Below, piece by piece: positions 37,862 to 48,014 of a stretch of 61,001 bases of DNA; position 1 is the stretch's first letter; every line of letters starts with the position of its first letter. The notes beneath the pieces were generated by a model that did no database searches, was not told the DNA's origin, and saw nothing but the letters and a program-made list of their open reading frames with translations. The DNA comes from Sneathiella sp. Lineage in GTDB: Bacteria; Pseudomonadota; Alphaproteobacteria; Sneathiellales; Sneathiellaceae. Position numbers and translations under genes: made by a program. The stretch spans positions 1 through 61,001 of the forward strand of contig NZ_JARGOQ010000004.1 of NCBI RefSeq assembly GCF_029233945.1, read 5' to 3'.

Positions 37862-38374
37862 ATGCCCAAATCGAGAACGCTTATTAATAAAATGAACAAT
37901 GTTCAGTTTATGGAAATTTTTGGCGGTATCTATGAGCATTCACCATGGGTGGCAGAGCGTGCCTGGAATGCGGGCATTAGTGAGAAGCACGATAAAATTG
38001 ACGAATTGGCAACTCTGATGGCGCGGATGGTGGAGGAGGCAAGTGAGAGTGAAAAACGCGCTCTCATCGAAGCGCATCCGGATCTTGCGGGCAAGGCCGC
38101 CAAGCAGGGCGAACTGACCGCCGCTTCTACCTCTGAGCAGGTCGGCGCCGGTCTTGACAGCTGTACCGCCGAGGAGTTTGCTGCATTTCAGGAGTATAAT
38201 ACAGCATATAAGGAAAAGTTCGGTTTTCCCTTTATCATGGCGGTGAAGAACAGAGACCGCCATGAAATCCTTGCTGGGTTTGAAGAGCGGCTTCAAAATT
38301 CGCCGGAAGAGGAGTTCGCAAGGGCGCTTGCGGAAATCGACAAGATTGCCAGATTTCGTTTGGCTGAGTTATAG
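37862..38374 (+). CDS. uraD: OHCU decarboxylase
   Basis: A 170-residue enzyme that converts OHCU to (S)-allantoin. It has the catalytic histidine His72 in EAHPDLAGK, the STSEQ element and the YKEKFGFPFIMAV core, followed by the GHEEIL-like NRDRHEILAGF. The length matches stand-alone UraD rather than the PucL fusion with urate oxidase. It starts 2 bases after puuE ends, with AGAAG as a modest ribosome binding site. With uraH it makes the pathway stereospecific. Confidence 0.92.
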   Translation: MPKSRTLINKMNNVQFMEIFGGIYEHSPWVAERAWNAGISEKHDKIDELATLMARMVEEASESEKRALIEAHPDLAGKAAKQGELTAASTSEQVGAGLDSCTAEEFAAFQEYNTAYKEKFGFPFIMAVKNRDRHEILAGFEERLQNSPEEEFARALAEIDKIARFRLAEL

Positions 38375-38408
38375 ACTGAATATCCCCGGATCGTTTATGG
38401 AGAAATGA

Positions 38409-39422
38409 ATGAGTTCACCCACCGCAAATACTGACGGCTTCGTCCGAAAATATATCGACCTTGCGTCATCACGTCTCGGGGCGGAGGTAACCTTTGCGAC
38501 GGATGATTTCTTCGCTGATAAGGCCCGGCTAATTGATCCGGCACCGCCCGTGTTCATCGCCGATAAGTATGATGAAAACGGCAAATGGATGGATGGCTGG
38601 GAAAGCCGTCGCAAGCGCGAAGAGGGATATGATCATTGTATCATTCGTCTTGGGCTGCCCGGTGTCCTTCACGGCGTTGATATCGATACCAGTCATTTTA
38701 CGGGAAATTTCCCTCCCTCGGCCTCAATCGATGCCTGCCTGGTGGAGGGGGAGCCGGGGCCGGATACGGAATGGATGGAGATCCTTCCCGCCGTTGGTTT
38801 GAAGGGTGACAGTCATCATCTCCATGCAATTCCAGATTCCCGGACCTGGAGCCATCTACGGCTGAATATCTATCCCGATGGCGGAATTGCCCGGCTTCGC
38901 GTCTATGGTCAGGTGCAGTGCAATTGGGATAAGCGCGACCCGGATGAGATGGTTGACCTTGCGGCGCTGGTCAATGGCGGACGCGGCATTGCGGCGAGTG
39001 ATGAACATTACGGCACGCCGTCGCAAATTCTCGCGCCGGGGCGCGGGATCAATATGGGCGATGGTTGGGAGACCCGCCGCCGGCGGGAGCCGGGCAATGA
39101 CTGGGCGTTGATCTCGCTGGGTCATCCGGGCGTCATTTCTAAAATCGACGTCGATACCGCGCATTTCAAGGGAAATTACCCCGACCGCTGTTCAATACAG
39201 GCAGCCCTTGTCGCAGGTGGAACGGAGGAGTCTCTCGTCACGCAAAGCATGTTCTGGAAAACGCTGCTGCCGGAGCAGAAACTTGAAATGGATGCACTCC
39301 ACAGCTTCGAAAAAGAGGTGGCTGATATCGGCCTCGTAAGTCATATCCGGCTTAACATCATTCCCGATGGCGGGATTAGCCGGTTGCGGTTGTTCGGGCG
39401 GATCAGCCGAGGCGTAAAATGA
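38409..39422 (+). CDS. alc: allantoicase
   Basis: A 337-residue allantoate amidinohydrolase that splits allantoate into ureidoglycolate and urea. The chain is two copies of the allantoicase domain: one near 20-175, with [20 protein letters not shown], and one near 195-335, with [19 protein letters not shown]. Each ends in [16 protein letters not shown] or its equivalent, [16 protein letters not shown]. Its stop overlaps the allA start by 4 bases (ATGA). Use of allantoicase rather than allantoate amidohydrolase means nitrogen leaves as urea here. Confidence 0.93.
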   Translation: MSSPTANTDGFVRKYIDLASSRLGAEVTFATDDFFADKARLIDPAPPVFIADKYDENGKWMDGWESRRKREEGYDHCIIRLGLPGVLHGVDIDTSHFTGNFPPSASIDACLVEGEPGPDTEWMEILPAVGLKGDSHHLHAIPDSRTWSHLRLNIYPDGGIARLRVYGQVQCNWDKRDPDEMVDLAALVNGGRGIAASDEHYGTPSQILAPGRGINMGDGWETRRRREPGNDWALISLGHPGVISKIDVDTAHFKGNYPDRCSIQAALVAGGTEESLVTQSMFWKTLLPEQKLEMDALHSFEKEVADIGLVSHIRLNIIPDGGISRLRLFGRISRGVK

Positions 39423-39907
39423 CCCTCAAAATAGAGCCGCTGACAAGAAAGGCCTTTGCATCCTTCGGCGATGTGATCGAGACAGATGGCGCGGAAAATT
39501 TTATCATCAATAACGGATCAACGATCCGGTTTCATGATCTCGCTAAGATAGAGACAGATGAAGACGGGCGGGTTCTGGTGAATATCTTCCGGGCGACCCC
39601 GCTCGACTACCCCCTTAACATCCGTCTGGTAGAGCGACACCCGAAAGGAAGTCAGGCCTTTGTCCCGCTCAACAATCGGCCCTACCTGGTTCTGGTTGCG
39701 CCGAAGGGGGAAGTGGTTCTATCGGGAGAATTGAGGGTGTTTCGGGCGGAAGGGCATCAGGGTGTCAATTACCATGCGGGCACCTGGCATCATCCCGTGC
39801 TGGCATTGGAAGACGTCAGCGATTTTCTGGTGATCGACCGGGCCGGACCCGGGGCGAATTGCGACGAGATCCATTTTGACGATCCGGATATGATCCTCGC
39901 CTTATAG
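39419..39907 (+). CDS. allA: ureidoglycolate lyase
   Basis: A 162-residue cupin-like enzyme that cleaves ureidoglycolate to glyoxylate and urea. Family features are the start [39 protein letters not shown] and [16 protein letters not shown]. It is the last gene of the rightward arm, translationally coupled to alc. Its stop overlaps that of the convergent acetyltransferase gene by 6 bases. No urease or glyoxylate gene is in the window, so urea and glyoxylate are used by genes elsewhere. Confidence 0.92.
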   Translation: MTLKIEPLTRKAFASFGDVIETDGAENFIINNGSTIRFHDLAKIETDEDGRVLVNIFRATPLDYPLNIRLVERHPKGSQAFVPLNNRPYLVLVAPKGEVVLSGELRVFRAEGHQGVNYHAGTWHHPVLALEDVSDFLVIDRAGPGANCDEIHFDDPDMILAL

Positions 39908-40648
39908 CTTGCTCCGGTAGTGGTACTGATAGAGCACCTCACGAAAACCGATACGGTTCCAGAATTCCCGCCCGGTTTCGTTCTCCGTCACGACCTGAAG
40001 ATAGGCTTCTCTCACGCCGGATTTCTTTGCCATATGGAGCATATGCCAGGCAATGCGCGCGCCAAACCCGCGCCGTCGAAAGTCCGGGTGGGTCGCAAAT
40101 TCAAAAAGCCCGAGGAAGTCTGGCGATTGAACGCCCATGCCACAGGCGACAATTTCTTTTCCACGCAGAATGGCCAGCGCCTGAATGTCGAGATCGATAA
40201 GGGAGAGCATCTCGCGAAAGACAGCCTGCTTCGCGGCATCCTGCCCGGTAAGTGCGGCGACCCCCCGCAACCAGAATTCTGATCTGGCGTCATATGTGAT
40301 GATATCCTCATCGGAATCGGCGGTGATCGCGTCATCGATTGTCTGCACGCGCACTTCTGTTTCGCCAAAGAAGCCATAATTCCGCTCCGCTAACATGCCA
40401 TCCAGCTTTTCATCCGAAAGCGGTGTCAAGCGGAAGTGGCAGGGCTGCCCTTCCTGTGCATAGGCGGCTTCGCAATGCTCAATTTTCTCTGCCAGCGGTA
40501 GTTCCCCGCGCGATACAACATTGACCGAATTTGCGCGGCGTGTATGGTTCCGGGCGAAACGCAAATGCCAGCCATCATAGATTTCGGTTTGAAGCGCAGG
40601 GATGGCGGATAGGGAATGGGCTTCTATTTCGGCGATCCGGTGTAACAT
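39902..40648 (-). CDS. GNAT-family N-acetyltransferase
   Basis: A 248-residue protein. The C-terminal half carries a GNAT acetyl-CoA-binding core: [25 protein letters not shown] (about 188-212) with the R/Q-x-x-G-x-G/A pattern. The N-terminal half is GNAT-like but divergent, so this may be a tandem-GNAT protein. The substrate is unknown. It is convergent with allA and divergent from the RND exporter gene across an 86-base gap. Confidence 0.8.
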   Translation of the reverse strand: MLHRIAEIEAHSLSAIPALQTEIYDGWHLRFARNHTRRANSVNVVSRGELPLAEKIEHCEAAYAQEGQPCHFRLTPLSDEKLDGMLAERNYGFFGETEVRVQTIDDAITADSDEDIITYDARSEFWLRGVAALTGQDAAKQAVFREMLSLIDLDIQALAILRGKEIVACGMGVQSPDFLGLFEFATHPDFRRRGFGARIAWHMLHMAKKSGVREAYLQVVTENETGREFWNRIGFREVLYQYHYRSKL

Positions 40649-40734
40649 AAGGTGTCATTAAAAATTGTTTGGGTTGATATTCCTTAAGGGCCGGGAATAA
40701 TTGCCTATACTGCCACAGGAGCAATGGTCTGCCC

Positions 40735-42858
40735 ATGGGTTCTTTTTTTAAGCCGCTGAAAAATCGCCTGATGGCGGCTTGCGTCCTGTCGATGATCCTG
40801 ATTGCGGTGTTGTTTTTGCGGTTTGTCGATCTGCGGCCCGAGGTCTCTCCCGATTTCTTTTTTGGCTCTAACGATCCTGAACTGGCGCAGTCCACGGCCA
40901 TTCATGAGCTGTTTCCATCCGATGAATTCCTGATTATCAGCGTTGCGGGCCGGGAGATCTTCTCCCCCCGTTACTATGACCGATTGTCGAGTTTTTCGGG
41001 CGATATTGAAAAGATTGTCGGGATCAGCCGTGTGATCAGCGTTGCCACCGGCCCGGAAGATGTAAGGGCGGCGAGGGACAGCCCGTTCTGGCAACCATTG
41101 CTGATCAGCGAGGATAACCGTGCGACATTGGTAATTGCCTTTGTTGATACAAATTCTCCCCAAAGCATGATTGAAGAGGTTGAGGCGGCAGCCGCGCTTT
41201 TTGACGACGGAGAGGCGTTTCATGTTCGTCTTTCCGGTATGCCCTATATTGTCGAGCAAATCCGCCGCAGTCTGACGCATGATCTGCAAATCTTCAGTGC
41301 CGCATCGCTTGTTATCTTTGCAGCTATCCTGCTGATAGTTTTCCGCTCTCCGGTGATCGCCCTCGGCGCCTGCGCAAGCGGTATTACCGCGATCTTTCTG
41401 ACCTTGCTGATATTGGAGGGATTGGATCAGTCCATCGGGATCCTGACCGCCAATCTTGCCATCATTGTCTTTGTGCTGGTTCAGTCTCAGGCGATTTATC
41501 TGACAGCGAACTGGCGGCAAGTGCGTGATCTGGGGGAGGTTGCTGCGGTAAGGCAGGCCGTTTCGCAGACATTCCGTGCGTCCTTCTGGTGCATGGTGAC
41601 GACGCTGCTCGGCTTTGCCGCGCTCCTCAATGTTGCGGCGGAGCCATTGCGACAGCTGGGGGCCGGAGGGATTGTTGGGGCCATCGCCGCGCTTATCTGC
41701 TGTTATCTGCTTTATCCCGTCTTTTTGCTCTTCGCGGTGCGGCGAGTGGATAAAAAGGTCACGACGAAGAACAGTGATACAAATGCGCGCTTGGGGTTCG
41801 TTCGGTACGGGAGTGCTCTCTGTCTTATCCTGATTGCTGCTGCCTCGCTGCCGGGTCTTGCCCGGCTCAATACCGACCCGAGCCTTCTCACTTATTTTGA
41901 AAAAGATGGCGATCTTTATGAAGGGCTGGCGTTTGTTGATCAAAACGGTGGCAGTAGCCCTCTCAAACTGGTTGTCCGCTTGAAGGATGGCGGGAGGCTC
42001 GATACTGAAATCGGTTATGAGGCCATGTGGAACCTGCATAACGAATTGCTCGCGGAGGAAAATGTTGGCACAATCATTTCCCTGCCGGCGCTTCTGGCGG
42101 AAGCAAATTCACACCCGCTTGCCTTCCTGTTGCCATGGCGGGAAATTGTGAGCCTTTTGTCGCTTGGCATTAACGATAATGTTGCCGATAATTTCCTGAA
42201 TGAAGACCGGGATCAGACGCTCTTTCTGCTCCGTATGAAAGAAACGGGACGAGAAGAACCGCGTAATGCTGTCATGCAGCGCCTTCAGGAAGTGGTCAAT
42301 GCCGTCGGGTTTGAGGTCACGCTTACCGGCGGGGTTTATATGCTGCAGGGGCGTCTCTCCGATCTTGTGGCACGCAGCCTTCTCACCGGAACATCAATGT
42401 TGCTTTTACTGTTCGGGCTGATTGCCTGGCTGGTGAGCCGGAATTGGCGGATGGCGCTGGCAATGACCCTGACGGCGGCACTTATTCCCGTGACGGTGCT
42501 GGGTGGGGCGGGCTGGTTCGATGTGCCGGTGGATATCATCTCCGCCCCGGCCGTCAGCGTGTGCTTTGGTATTGCGGTGGATGCCTTGATCCATCTGGCG
42601 CTGGCGCTCCGGCGGGGCGGGTATCCTAAAAAGGGCTTAGGCGCGATCGCTCGGGCCATGCGGGAGCAATCCGTTGGGATTATTACGTCGAGCGGTATAA
42701 TCGCCATCGGGTTCCTGATCTTCTCCATTTCTGCCTTTCCGCCAACTGCCCGCTTCGGCGGTGAGATTGTGATTGGAGCGCTTTTTGCGGGCGCAGCGAC
42801 GCTCACCCTTTTTCCTGTGCTGACAAGAGTTTTCATTCCGGCGTCGAGGACAGCATGA
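40735..42858 (+). CDS. RND-superfamily (MMPL-type) exporter
   Basis: A 707-residue inner-membrane protein with two RND halves: one hydrophobic segment, a large periplasmic loop and five clustered segments, repeated. The first cluster contains LTHDLQIFSAASLVIFAAIL (about 180-200) and the second SLLTGTSMLLLLFGLIAWLV. Members export lipids or other hydrophobic compounds; the substrate is not evident. It overlaps hrpB by 4 bases (ATGA). ATG at 40735 was chosen; an earlier ATG at 40724 is out of frame. Confidence 0.85.
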   Translation: MGSFFKPLKNRLMAACVLSMILIAVLFLRFVDLRPEVSPDFFFGSNDPELAQSTAIHELFPSDEFLIISVAGREIFSPRYYDRLSSFSGDIEKIVGISRVISVATGPEDVRAARDSPFWQPLLISEDNRATLVIAFVDTNSPQSMIEEVEAAAALFDDGEAFHVRLSGMPYIVEQIRRSLTHDLQIFSAASLVIFAAILLIVFRSPVIALGACASGITAIFLTLLILEGLDQSIGILTANLAIIVFVLVQSQAIYLTANWRQVRDLGEVAAVRQAVSQTFRASFWCMVTTLLGFAALLNVAAEPLRQLGAGGIVGAIAALICCYLLYPVFLLFAVRRVDKKVTTKNSDTNARLGFVRYGSALCLILIAAASLPGLARLNTDPSLLTYFEKDGDLYEGLAFVDQNGGSSPLKLVVRLKDGGRLDTEIGYEAMWNLHNELLAEENVGTIISLPALLAEANSHPLAFLLPWREIVSLLSLGINDNVADNFLNEDRDQTLFLLRMKETGREEPRNAVMQRLQEVVNAVGFEVTLTGGVYMLQGRLSDLVARSLLTGTSMLLLLFGLIAWLVSRNWRMALAMTLTAALIPVTVLGGAGWFDVPVDIISAPAVSVCFGIAVDALIHLALALRRGGYPKKGLGAIARAMREQSVGIITSSGIIAIGFLIFSISAFPPTARFGGEIVIGALFAGAATLTLFPVLTRVFIPASRTA

Positions 42859-45374
42859 GTATTGATTTTGCAAAAGTGGGCCTGCCGGTCGTCGATATCC
42901 TGACAGACCTTGCGTCGGTGCTTGCGAATGCGCCGTCGGCTATTCTGGAGGCGGCGCCGGGCGCGGGTAAAACAACGCTGGTGCCCCTCTATCTGTTGCA
43001 GGAAGGGCTGCTCGGGAGCCAAAAAATCATCATGCTTGAACCGCGCCGCCTTGCCGCCCGCGCCGCCGCCCGCCGAATGGCCGACCTGCTGGGCGAGGAG
43101 GTGGGGCAAACGGTAGGCTACCGCGTGCGCCTCGATAGCAAGATCAGCCGTCAGACACGGATTGAAGTTGTGACGGAAGGAATCCTGACCCGCCGATTAC
43201 AATCCGATCCCGAGCTGGAGGGCGTCGGGCTGATCATATTTGATGAGTTTCATGAGCGTAGCCTACAGACCGATCTCGGCCTTGCGCTTGCGCGTCAGGT
43301 GCAGGAAATCCTGCGGGATGACCTGAAGATACTGCTGATGTCCGCAACGATAGAAGGTGATCGTCTCTCTGAAGCCTTGGGCGGCGCACCGATGGTCCGG
43401 AGTGAGGGACGTCAGTTTCCGGTCGAGACACGATTTTTGGATCGACCCGCGAACAAACGGATCGAACACACTGTGGCAGCCATGATTGAGCAGGCAATGC
43501 AGCAGGATGAGGGGGATATTCTTGCCTTTCTTCCCGGTGCGGGGGAGATCAAGCGGACAGAGAAGCTGTTGTTTGGATCGGCCAAACTAAAAGAGACGTT
43601 AATTCTGCCCCTCTTTGGCAACTTACCTGCATGGGAGCAGGACCGCGCCATTCTGCCGGATCCGAATGGGAAGCGGAAAATTGTCTTGTCGACGGATATC
43701 TCTGAGACCAGCCTCACCATTGAGGGTGTGAAAATTGTCATCGACGCTGGTCTGGCGCGCAATCCTGTCTTCGATCCGAATAGCGGTATGACAACGCTGG
43801 TAACCCGGCGGGTCAGCCGCGCGTCCGCCGATCAGCGCCGGGGCAGGGCCGGCCGGTTGGGGCCCGGTATTTGCTATCGGCTTTGGACAGTGGCAGAGGA
43901 TCGCGGGCTTATCGACTATGCGCCACCCGAAATTATGACTGCGGATTTGAGTTCCCTCGTTCTGGAGCTTGCCAATTGGGGTGTTCAGGACGCGACGGCG
44001 CTGTCCTGGATGGATGCGCCGCCGCCGGGCCCCTGGGCGCAAGGGCGAGACTTGTTGCAAGTCCTTGCCGCCCTTGACGAGGATGGAAAAATCACCAAAC
44101 TGGGGAAGGAAATTGTGAAACTCCCTCTCCATCCCCGCCTTGCAGCTATGCTGTTGCGTGCGGGAGAGGTCGGCGCGCAGGCACTGGCGGCGGATATCGC
44201 CGCGCTGCTCTCGGAAAGGGATATCTTGCGGCGCGACCCGGAGTTTTCTAATTCCGATATTCGAGTGCGCTTTGAAATTCTCGAGGAGGTAAGGAAAGGT
44301 CCCGCGAAAAGAGGAACCTTTGGGTCAGTCCAACAAGTCTTACGTGTCAGCAGGGACCTGTCCCGCAGGCTCTCAATCAAGGATGCCGGAACGAACATCA
44401 GCTTCGCAGGGCAATTGCTTGCCTTCGCCTATCCCGATCGGATTGGTGAATTGCGGGAGGGGAGTGAGGTGCAATATCGTCTTTCCGGTGGACGAGGGGC
44501 CAGGCTCACGGAGAATGACAGGCTCAAGGGAGAGCCCTATCTTGTCGTCGCTGATCTGGACGGGAAAGGGCGGGATGCGCGGATTGATCTCGCCGCGCCC
44601 ATTACTTCCGTGGATATTGAGGCGAATTTTGCTGATCAGATAACCTCCTGCCGACGTGTTTACTGGGATGAAAAGAAAGAGCGGGTCATCGCGGTAGAAG
44701 AGCGAAAGCTGAGGGCGCTGGTGCTGGAAAGCCGCCGTATCAATAACCCGGCGCCGGGGGAAATTGCTGTGGCTCTAATGGAGGCCATTCGGGGCAGGGA
44801 ATTGAGAGCGCTTCCGTGGGATACAGAAAGTCTGTCATTTATCGATCGCGTCAATTTCGCGCGGCATCATGATCCGGATGGTGACTGGCCGGATCTGTCC
44901 ATTGCGGAACTGGAGAAAACGCTGGAAGACTGGCTCTTGCCCTATCTTGCTGGCCTGATGTCTCTCGCGGATATTCAACGGTTGAACCTCGCGGATATTC
45001 TTAAAAACTCCCTGAGCTGGGATCAGGGGGCGTATCTCGACAGTTTTGCCCCGGTGACGATCAGGGTGCCGAGCGGTTCCCATATCCGACTTGATTATTC
45101 CAATCCGGAAACGCCGGTTCTCGCCGTCCGCCTGCAGGAGGTATTCGGCCTGAGTGATGTGCCAAAGCTGGCAGAGGGGCGCGTTGCCGTCTCCGTTCAC
45201 TTGCTTTCTCCGGCGCGGCGGCCGGTTCAGATCACGCAGGACCTGGCGAGTTTCTGGCATAATACCTATGCAGAGGTGAAGAAGGATCTGAAGGGCCGTT
45301 ATCCGAAGCATTACTGGCCGGACGATCCGATGCGGGCCGAAGCAACCCATCGTGTGAAGCCTCGCAAATCATGA
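42855..45374 (+). CDS. hrpB: ATP-dependent RNA helicase HrpB
   Basis: An 839-residue DEAH-type helicase. Walker A is APGAGKTT (about 33-40), motif Ia EPRRLAARA, motif II DEFHERS (DEFH form, typical of HrpB), motif III MSATIEGDRLSE, motif VI QRRGRAGRLGPG. The HA2 and HrpB C-terminal domains follow, ending KGRYPKHYWPDDP, a known HrpB ending. It has a likely RNA role, though its physiological target is poorly defined. It is translationally coupled to the RND exporter gene upstream, a pairing without obvious functional logic. It is convergent with cobS. Confidence 0.93.
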   Translation: MSIDFAKVGLPVVDILTDLASVLANAPSAILEAAPGAGKTTLVPLYLLQEGLLGSQKIIMLEPRRLAARAAARRMADLLGEEVGQTVGYRVRLDSKISRQTRIEVVTEGILTRRLQSDPELEGVGLIIFDEFHERSLQTDLGLALARQVQEILRDDLKILLMSATIEGDRLSEALGGAPMVRSEGRQFPVETRFLDRPANKRIEHTVAAMIEQAMQQDEGDILAFLPGAGEIKRTEKLLFGSAKLKETLILPLFGNLPAWEQDRAILPDPNGKRKIVLSTDISETSLTIEGVKIVIDAGLARNPVFDPNSGMTTLVTRRVSRASADQRRGRAGRLGPGICYRLWTVAEDRGLIDYAPPEIMTADLSSLVLELANWGVQDATALSWMDAPPPGPWAQGRDLLQVLAALDEDGKITKLGKEIVKLPLHPRLAAMLLRAGEVGAQALAADIAALLSERDILRRDPEFSNSDIRVRFEILEEVRKGPAKRGTFGSVQQVLRVSRDLSRRLSIKDAGTNISFAGQLLAFAYPDRIGELREGSEVQYRLSGGRGARLTENDRLKGEPYLVVADLDGKGRDARIDLAAPITSVDIEANFADQITSCRRVYWDEKKERVIAVEERKLRALVLESRRINNPAPGEIAVALMEAIRGRELRALPWDTESLSFIDRVNFARHHDPDGDWPDLSIAELEKTLEDWLLPYLAGLMSLADIQRLNLADILKNSLSWDQGAYLDSFAPVTIRVPSGSHIRLDYSNPETPVLAVRLQEVFGLSDVPKLAEGRVAVSVHLLSPARRPVQITQDLASFWHNTYAEVKKDLKGRYPKHYWPDDPMRAEATHRVKPRKS

Positions 45375-45387
45375 GCGGTGATATGGA

Positions 45388-46176
45388 TCAGAGGGCGGCG
45401 AGGCAGGCGACAAGAATAAAGATTTCTGACACTTGTTGAATGGCACCGAGAACGTCGCCTGTCTGTCCTCCAATCTGACGCTTTGCAATCAGCCCCATCA
45501 AGCAGGCCCCAACTATTCCGGACATGAGGGCAATAGCGCCAAGCTGCGGCCCCAAAATAAGGATGACGATGAGAATGCAGATAGCTGTGGAGACAAGTGG
45601 TGCCATCACATCAGGGCGTCCTGCGCCGTGCCCGAGCCCGTCTTTTCGCGCGGCGGGCATAAGATAGAGCGCCCAGGTCATCAGACCCCGGCTGAGGGCG
45701 GCGGCCACTACCAAGAAGGCAAAGCCGAAGAGCGGGTCAGACATACTGCCAAGTACGGCTATTTTCAGGCTAATAACAACGATTAGACCCGCAACCGCAT
45801 AAGTGCCGACGCGGCTGTCCCGCATGATCGCGAGCTTTTTCTCCTTGTCGGCGCCCCCACCGAAACCGTCCGCGACATCGCTGATCGCATCCTCGTGCAG
45901 GGCGCCAGTGATGATGATTTGTGCGGCCACGGCCAGAATGGCGGAAACATGAAGCGGTAGTCCCATAAAGGCCGAAAGGACATAAACCGTGCCCGAAACG
46001 CCGCCGACAATCAGACCGATCAGTGCGAAGGCGCGGCAGGCGGTCTTAAGGGCAGACATATCAAAAGTAAATCCCGGCTGGATCGGCAGGCGCGTGAGAA
46101 AGACTAGCGCCACCGTAAAATCCTGTACCCAGCCGCCTTTATAGGCCTTGCGATTATTGGATTGAGAGTCGGTCAT
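45388..46176 (-). CDS. cobS: adenosylcobinamide-GDP ribazoletransferase
   Basis: A 262-residue membrane enzyme (CobS, called CobV in the Pseudomonas scheme) that joins adenosylcobinamide-GDP to alpha-ribazole, the last assembly step of cobalamin. It shows FLTRLPIQPG, GALHEDAISDVADGFGGG (metal-binding DxxDG-type region, about 92-110) and RDSRVGTYAV, with about six hydrophobic segments. It is the last gene of the cobA-cobB-cobU-cobS leftward block, 6 bases after cobU. Confidence 0.92.
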   Translation of the reverse strand: MTDSQSNNRKAYKGGWVQDFTVALVFLTRLPIQPGFTFDMSALKTACRAFALIGLIVGGVSGTVYVLSAFMGLPLHVSAILAVAAQIIITGALHEDAISDVADGFGGGADKEKKLAIMRDSRVGTYAVAGLIVVISLKIAVLGSMSDPLFGFAFLVVAAALSRGLMTWALYLMPAARKDGLGHGAGRPDVMAPLVSTAICILIVILILGPQLGAIALMSGIVGACLMGLIAKRQIGGQTGDVLGAIQQVSEIFILVACLAAL

Positions 46177-46182
46177 GTCAGC

Positions 46183-46695
46183 CTACTTCAGTTTCTGCGA
46201 AAGCCCGGCGGTTATAAAATATACCTCATCGGCGATTTCCGCTATCTGTTGATGAAGCCGTCCTGCATGATCCCGGAAGGCGCGGGCAAGGGTATTGTCG
46301 GGAACGATGCCTTGTCCGACTTCATTCGAGACGAGAATCACCGGGCCGGGAAGAGTTCCCAAAGTTGCAGTGAGTTTCTTGAATTCCTCTTCAATGGGCT
46401 GATCGCCCGTCATCAGATTACTGAGCCAGAGGGTGAGGCAATCCACAAGAATGACCCGGTCTTCTGCTGAATGATCCTCCAATGTGCCCTGAAGCTTGAC
46501 CGGTTCTTCCACCGTATCCCAACCGCTTCCCCGATCCTCCTGATGTTGTGCAATGCGGCGCTCCATCTCTTGATCGAAGGCCTCTGCCGTCGCGAGATAA
46601 AGGCGCGACAGACCGCTTTCAATTGCCAGGTTTTCGGCAAAGCGGCTTTTGCCGGATCGGGCGCCACCAAGGACTAGAGTGATTTTACCGCGCAT
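46183..46695 (-). CDS. cobU: adenosylcobinamide kinase/guanylyltransferase
   Basis: A 170-residue bifunctional enzyme (CobU, CobP in the Pseudomonas scheme) that phosphorylates adenosylcobinamide and transfers GMP to it. P-loop LVLGGARSGKSRFAE (about 7-21), YLATAEAFDQEM, WDTVEEP and LVDCLTLWLSNL are diagnostic, as is LVSNEVGQGIVPDN. It is 1 base from cobB and 6 bases from cobS, in the same leftward block. Confidence 0.94.
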   Translation of the reverse strand: MRGKITLVLGGARSGKSRFAENLAIESGLSRLYLATAEAFDQEMERRIAQHQEDRGSGWDTVEEPVKLQGTLEDHSAEDRVILVDCLTLWLSNLMTGDQPIEEEFKKLTATLGTLPGPVILVSNEVGQGIVPDNTLARAFRDHAGRLHQQIAEIADEVYFITAGLSQKLK

Positions 46696-46696
46696 C

Positions 46697-48013
46697 TTAC
46701 CTCCGATCGATCAGATGAATGAAGGAACCGGCAACTGACCCAACTACCGCCCCGGCGGCCCCGAGGCCTTTGCCCGTTGCATCCGAAATATCAAATAGGG
46801 AAGGCGTGACTCCTGCTTTGGTAAGCGCGGCGTAATGGAACTCATGGGCAGTAAAATTATCATTTGAATTCCCAAGAAAGCATTTTGAGTTAAGCCGCGC
46901 ATTACGATAGCCGAGATGAAGCTTCGGCACTGCAAAGGAAGTTTCAATGGGCAATAACCCCAGCATCCTGTGGCTATCGCCATTTCTGTCCATGAGCGCC
47001 TCACCAAGGACCATAAAGCCACCGCATTCCCCATACACCGGTTTATTCTCCGACGCAGTGGCACGCACACCCGCCATAAAATTCTCCGATGCGGCGAGCG
47101 TCTCGCCGTAAAGCTCGGGATATCCACCTGGCAAGAAAACAGCATCCGACAATTGTTCCGGTGCCTCATCTGCAAGGGGGGAGAAAAAAGAGATTTCCGC
47201 CCCCGATTGTCGCCACCCCGCCAGAATATGGGGATAGGTAAAGGCAAAAGCATCATCCTCCGCAATTGCAATCCGTTGCGCCAGCGGTGGGATGAAAGAG
47301 GTTAAGCTGTCTTTCATTGAAGCATTAGGTTTTGCGATTTGACTCAATGCTACAAGATCGCAGCTGGCCTCAACAATATCTGCGGCCGTTTCCAGAAATA
47401 TCTCAAGGTCCGGTTTTTCGCGCGCCTGAACAAGGCCCAGATGGCGATGATCGAGGGCAAGGCTCGCCGATTTTGGAATAAAGCCGAGCGCCGGGATGCC
47501 TGCCTCTGCCGCTGCGGATTTTAGAAGATCGACATGGCCCGGGCCGCCTACCTTGTTGAAAATCACGCCGGAGAGAGAGACGCCCATTTTGTAGCGATCA
47601 AAACCTTGGAGGAGGGCAGCAGCGCTTGCCCCTTGACCCTTGGCATCCACCACAAGAATAACCGGAATATCCCAATCAGCGGCGACATCGGCTGTGGAGC
47701 CGGTACCATCGCGTGCACCATCGAAGAGGCCCATCACGCCTTCCCCGATTACCAGCTCCTTGTCCCGCATGATGTGATCGAGAATGGCAACCTGGCTTTC
47801 CTGTCGCATCGCCCAGGGATCGAGGTTGAGGCAGGGGGCACCGCTTGCATATGTGTGAAATACCGGATCGATATAATCAGGGCCGACCTTGAACGACCTG
47901 ATAGTCACGCCCCGTCTCTGGAATGCCCGTAACAATGCCAATGTAACAGTTGTCTTGCCTGAGCCAGAGGCGGGCGCGGCAATCAGCAAGGCGGGGGCGT
48001 TCACGGGCGCCAT
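46697..48013 (-). CDS. cobB: hydrogenobyrinate/cobyrinate a,c-diamide synthase
   Basis: About 438 residues. The N-terminal P-loop amidotransferase domain has LLIAAPASGSGKTTVTLALL; the C-terminal type 1 glutamine amidotransferase domain has FLPGGYPELYGE and the nucleophile region YGECGGFMVLG. It amidates the a and c side chains with glutamine and ATP. ATG at 48013 was chosen, one base after the cobA stop; a TTG at 48058 would extend the protein into the cobA frame with non-homologous residues. Whether the substrate already holds cobalt (CbiA) or not (CobB) cannot be told. Confidence 0.92.
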   Translation of the reverse strand: MAPVNAPALLIAAPASGSGKTTVTLALLRAFQRRGVTIRSFKVGPDYIDPVFHTYASGAPCLNLDPWAMRQESQVAILDHIMRDKELVIGEGVMGLFDGARDGTGSTADVAADWDIPVILVVDAKGQGASAAALLQGFDRYKMGVSLSGVIFNKVGGPGHVDLLKSAAAEAGIPALGFIPKSASLALDHRHLGLVQAREKPDLEIFLETAADIVEASCDLVALSQIAKPNASMKDSLTSFIPPLAQRIAIAEDDAFAFTYPHILAGWRQSGAEISFFSPLADEAPEQLSDAVFLPGGYPELYGETLAASENFMAGVRATASENKPVYGECGGFMVLGEALMDRNGDSHRMLGLLPIETSFAVPKLHLGYRNARLNSKCFLGNSNDNFTAHEFHYAALTKAGVTPSLFDISDATGKGLGAAGAVVGSVAGSFIHLIDRR

Positions 48014-48014
48014 A

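Noticed and set aside
40705-42039. A 444-codon open frame on the minus strand opposite the RND exporter gene
   Set aside because: Rich in R, Q, N and H with no domain; the plus-strand exporter has clear membrane repeats and coupling to hrpB. It is a codon-bias shadow. The same applies to long antisense frames opposite acs (12662-13849), the desulfurase (23997-24887), cbiX (55881-56948) and cobD (56860-58023).
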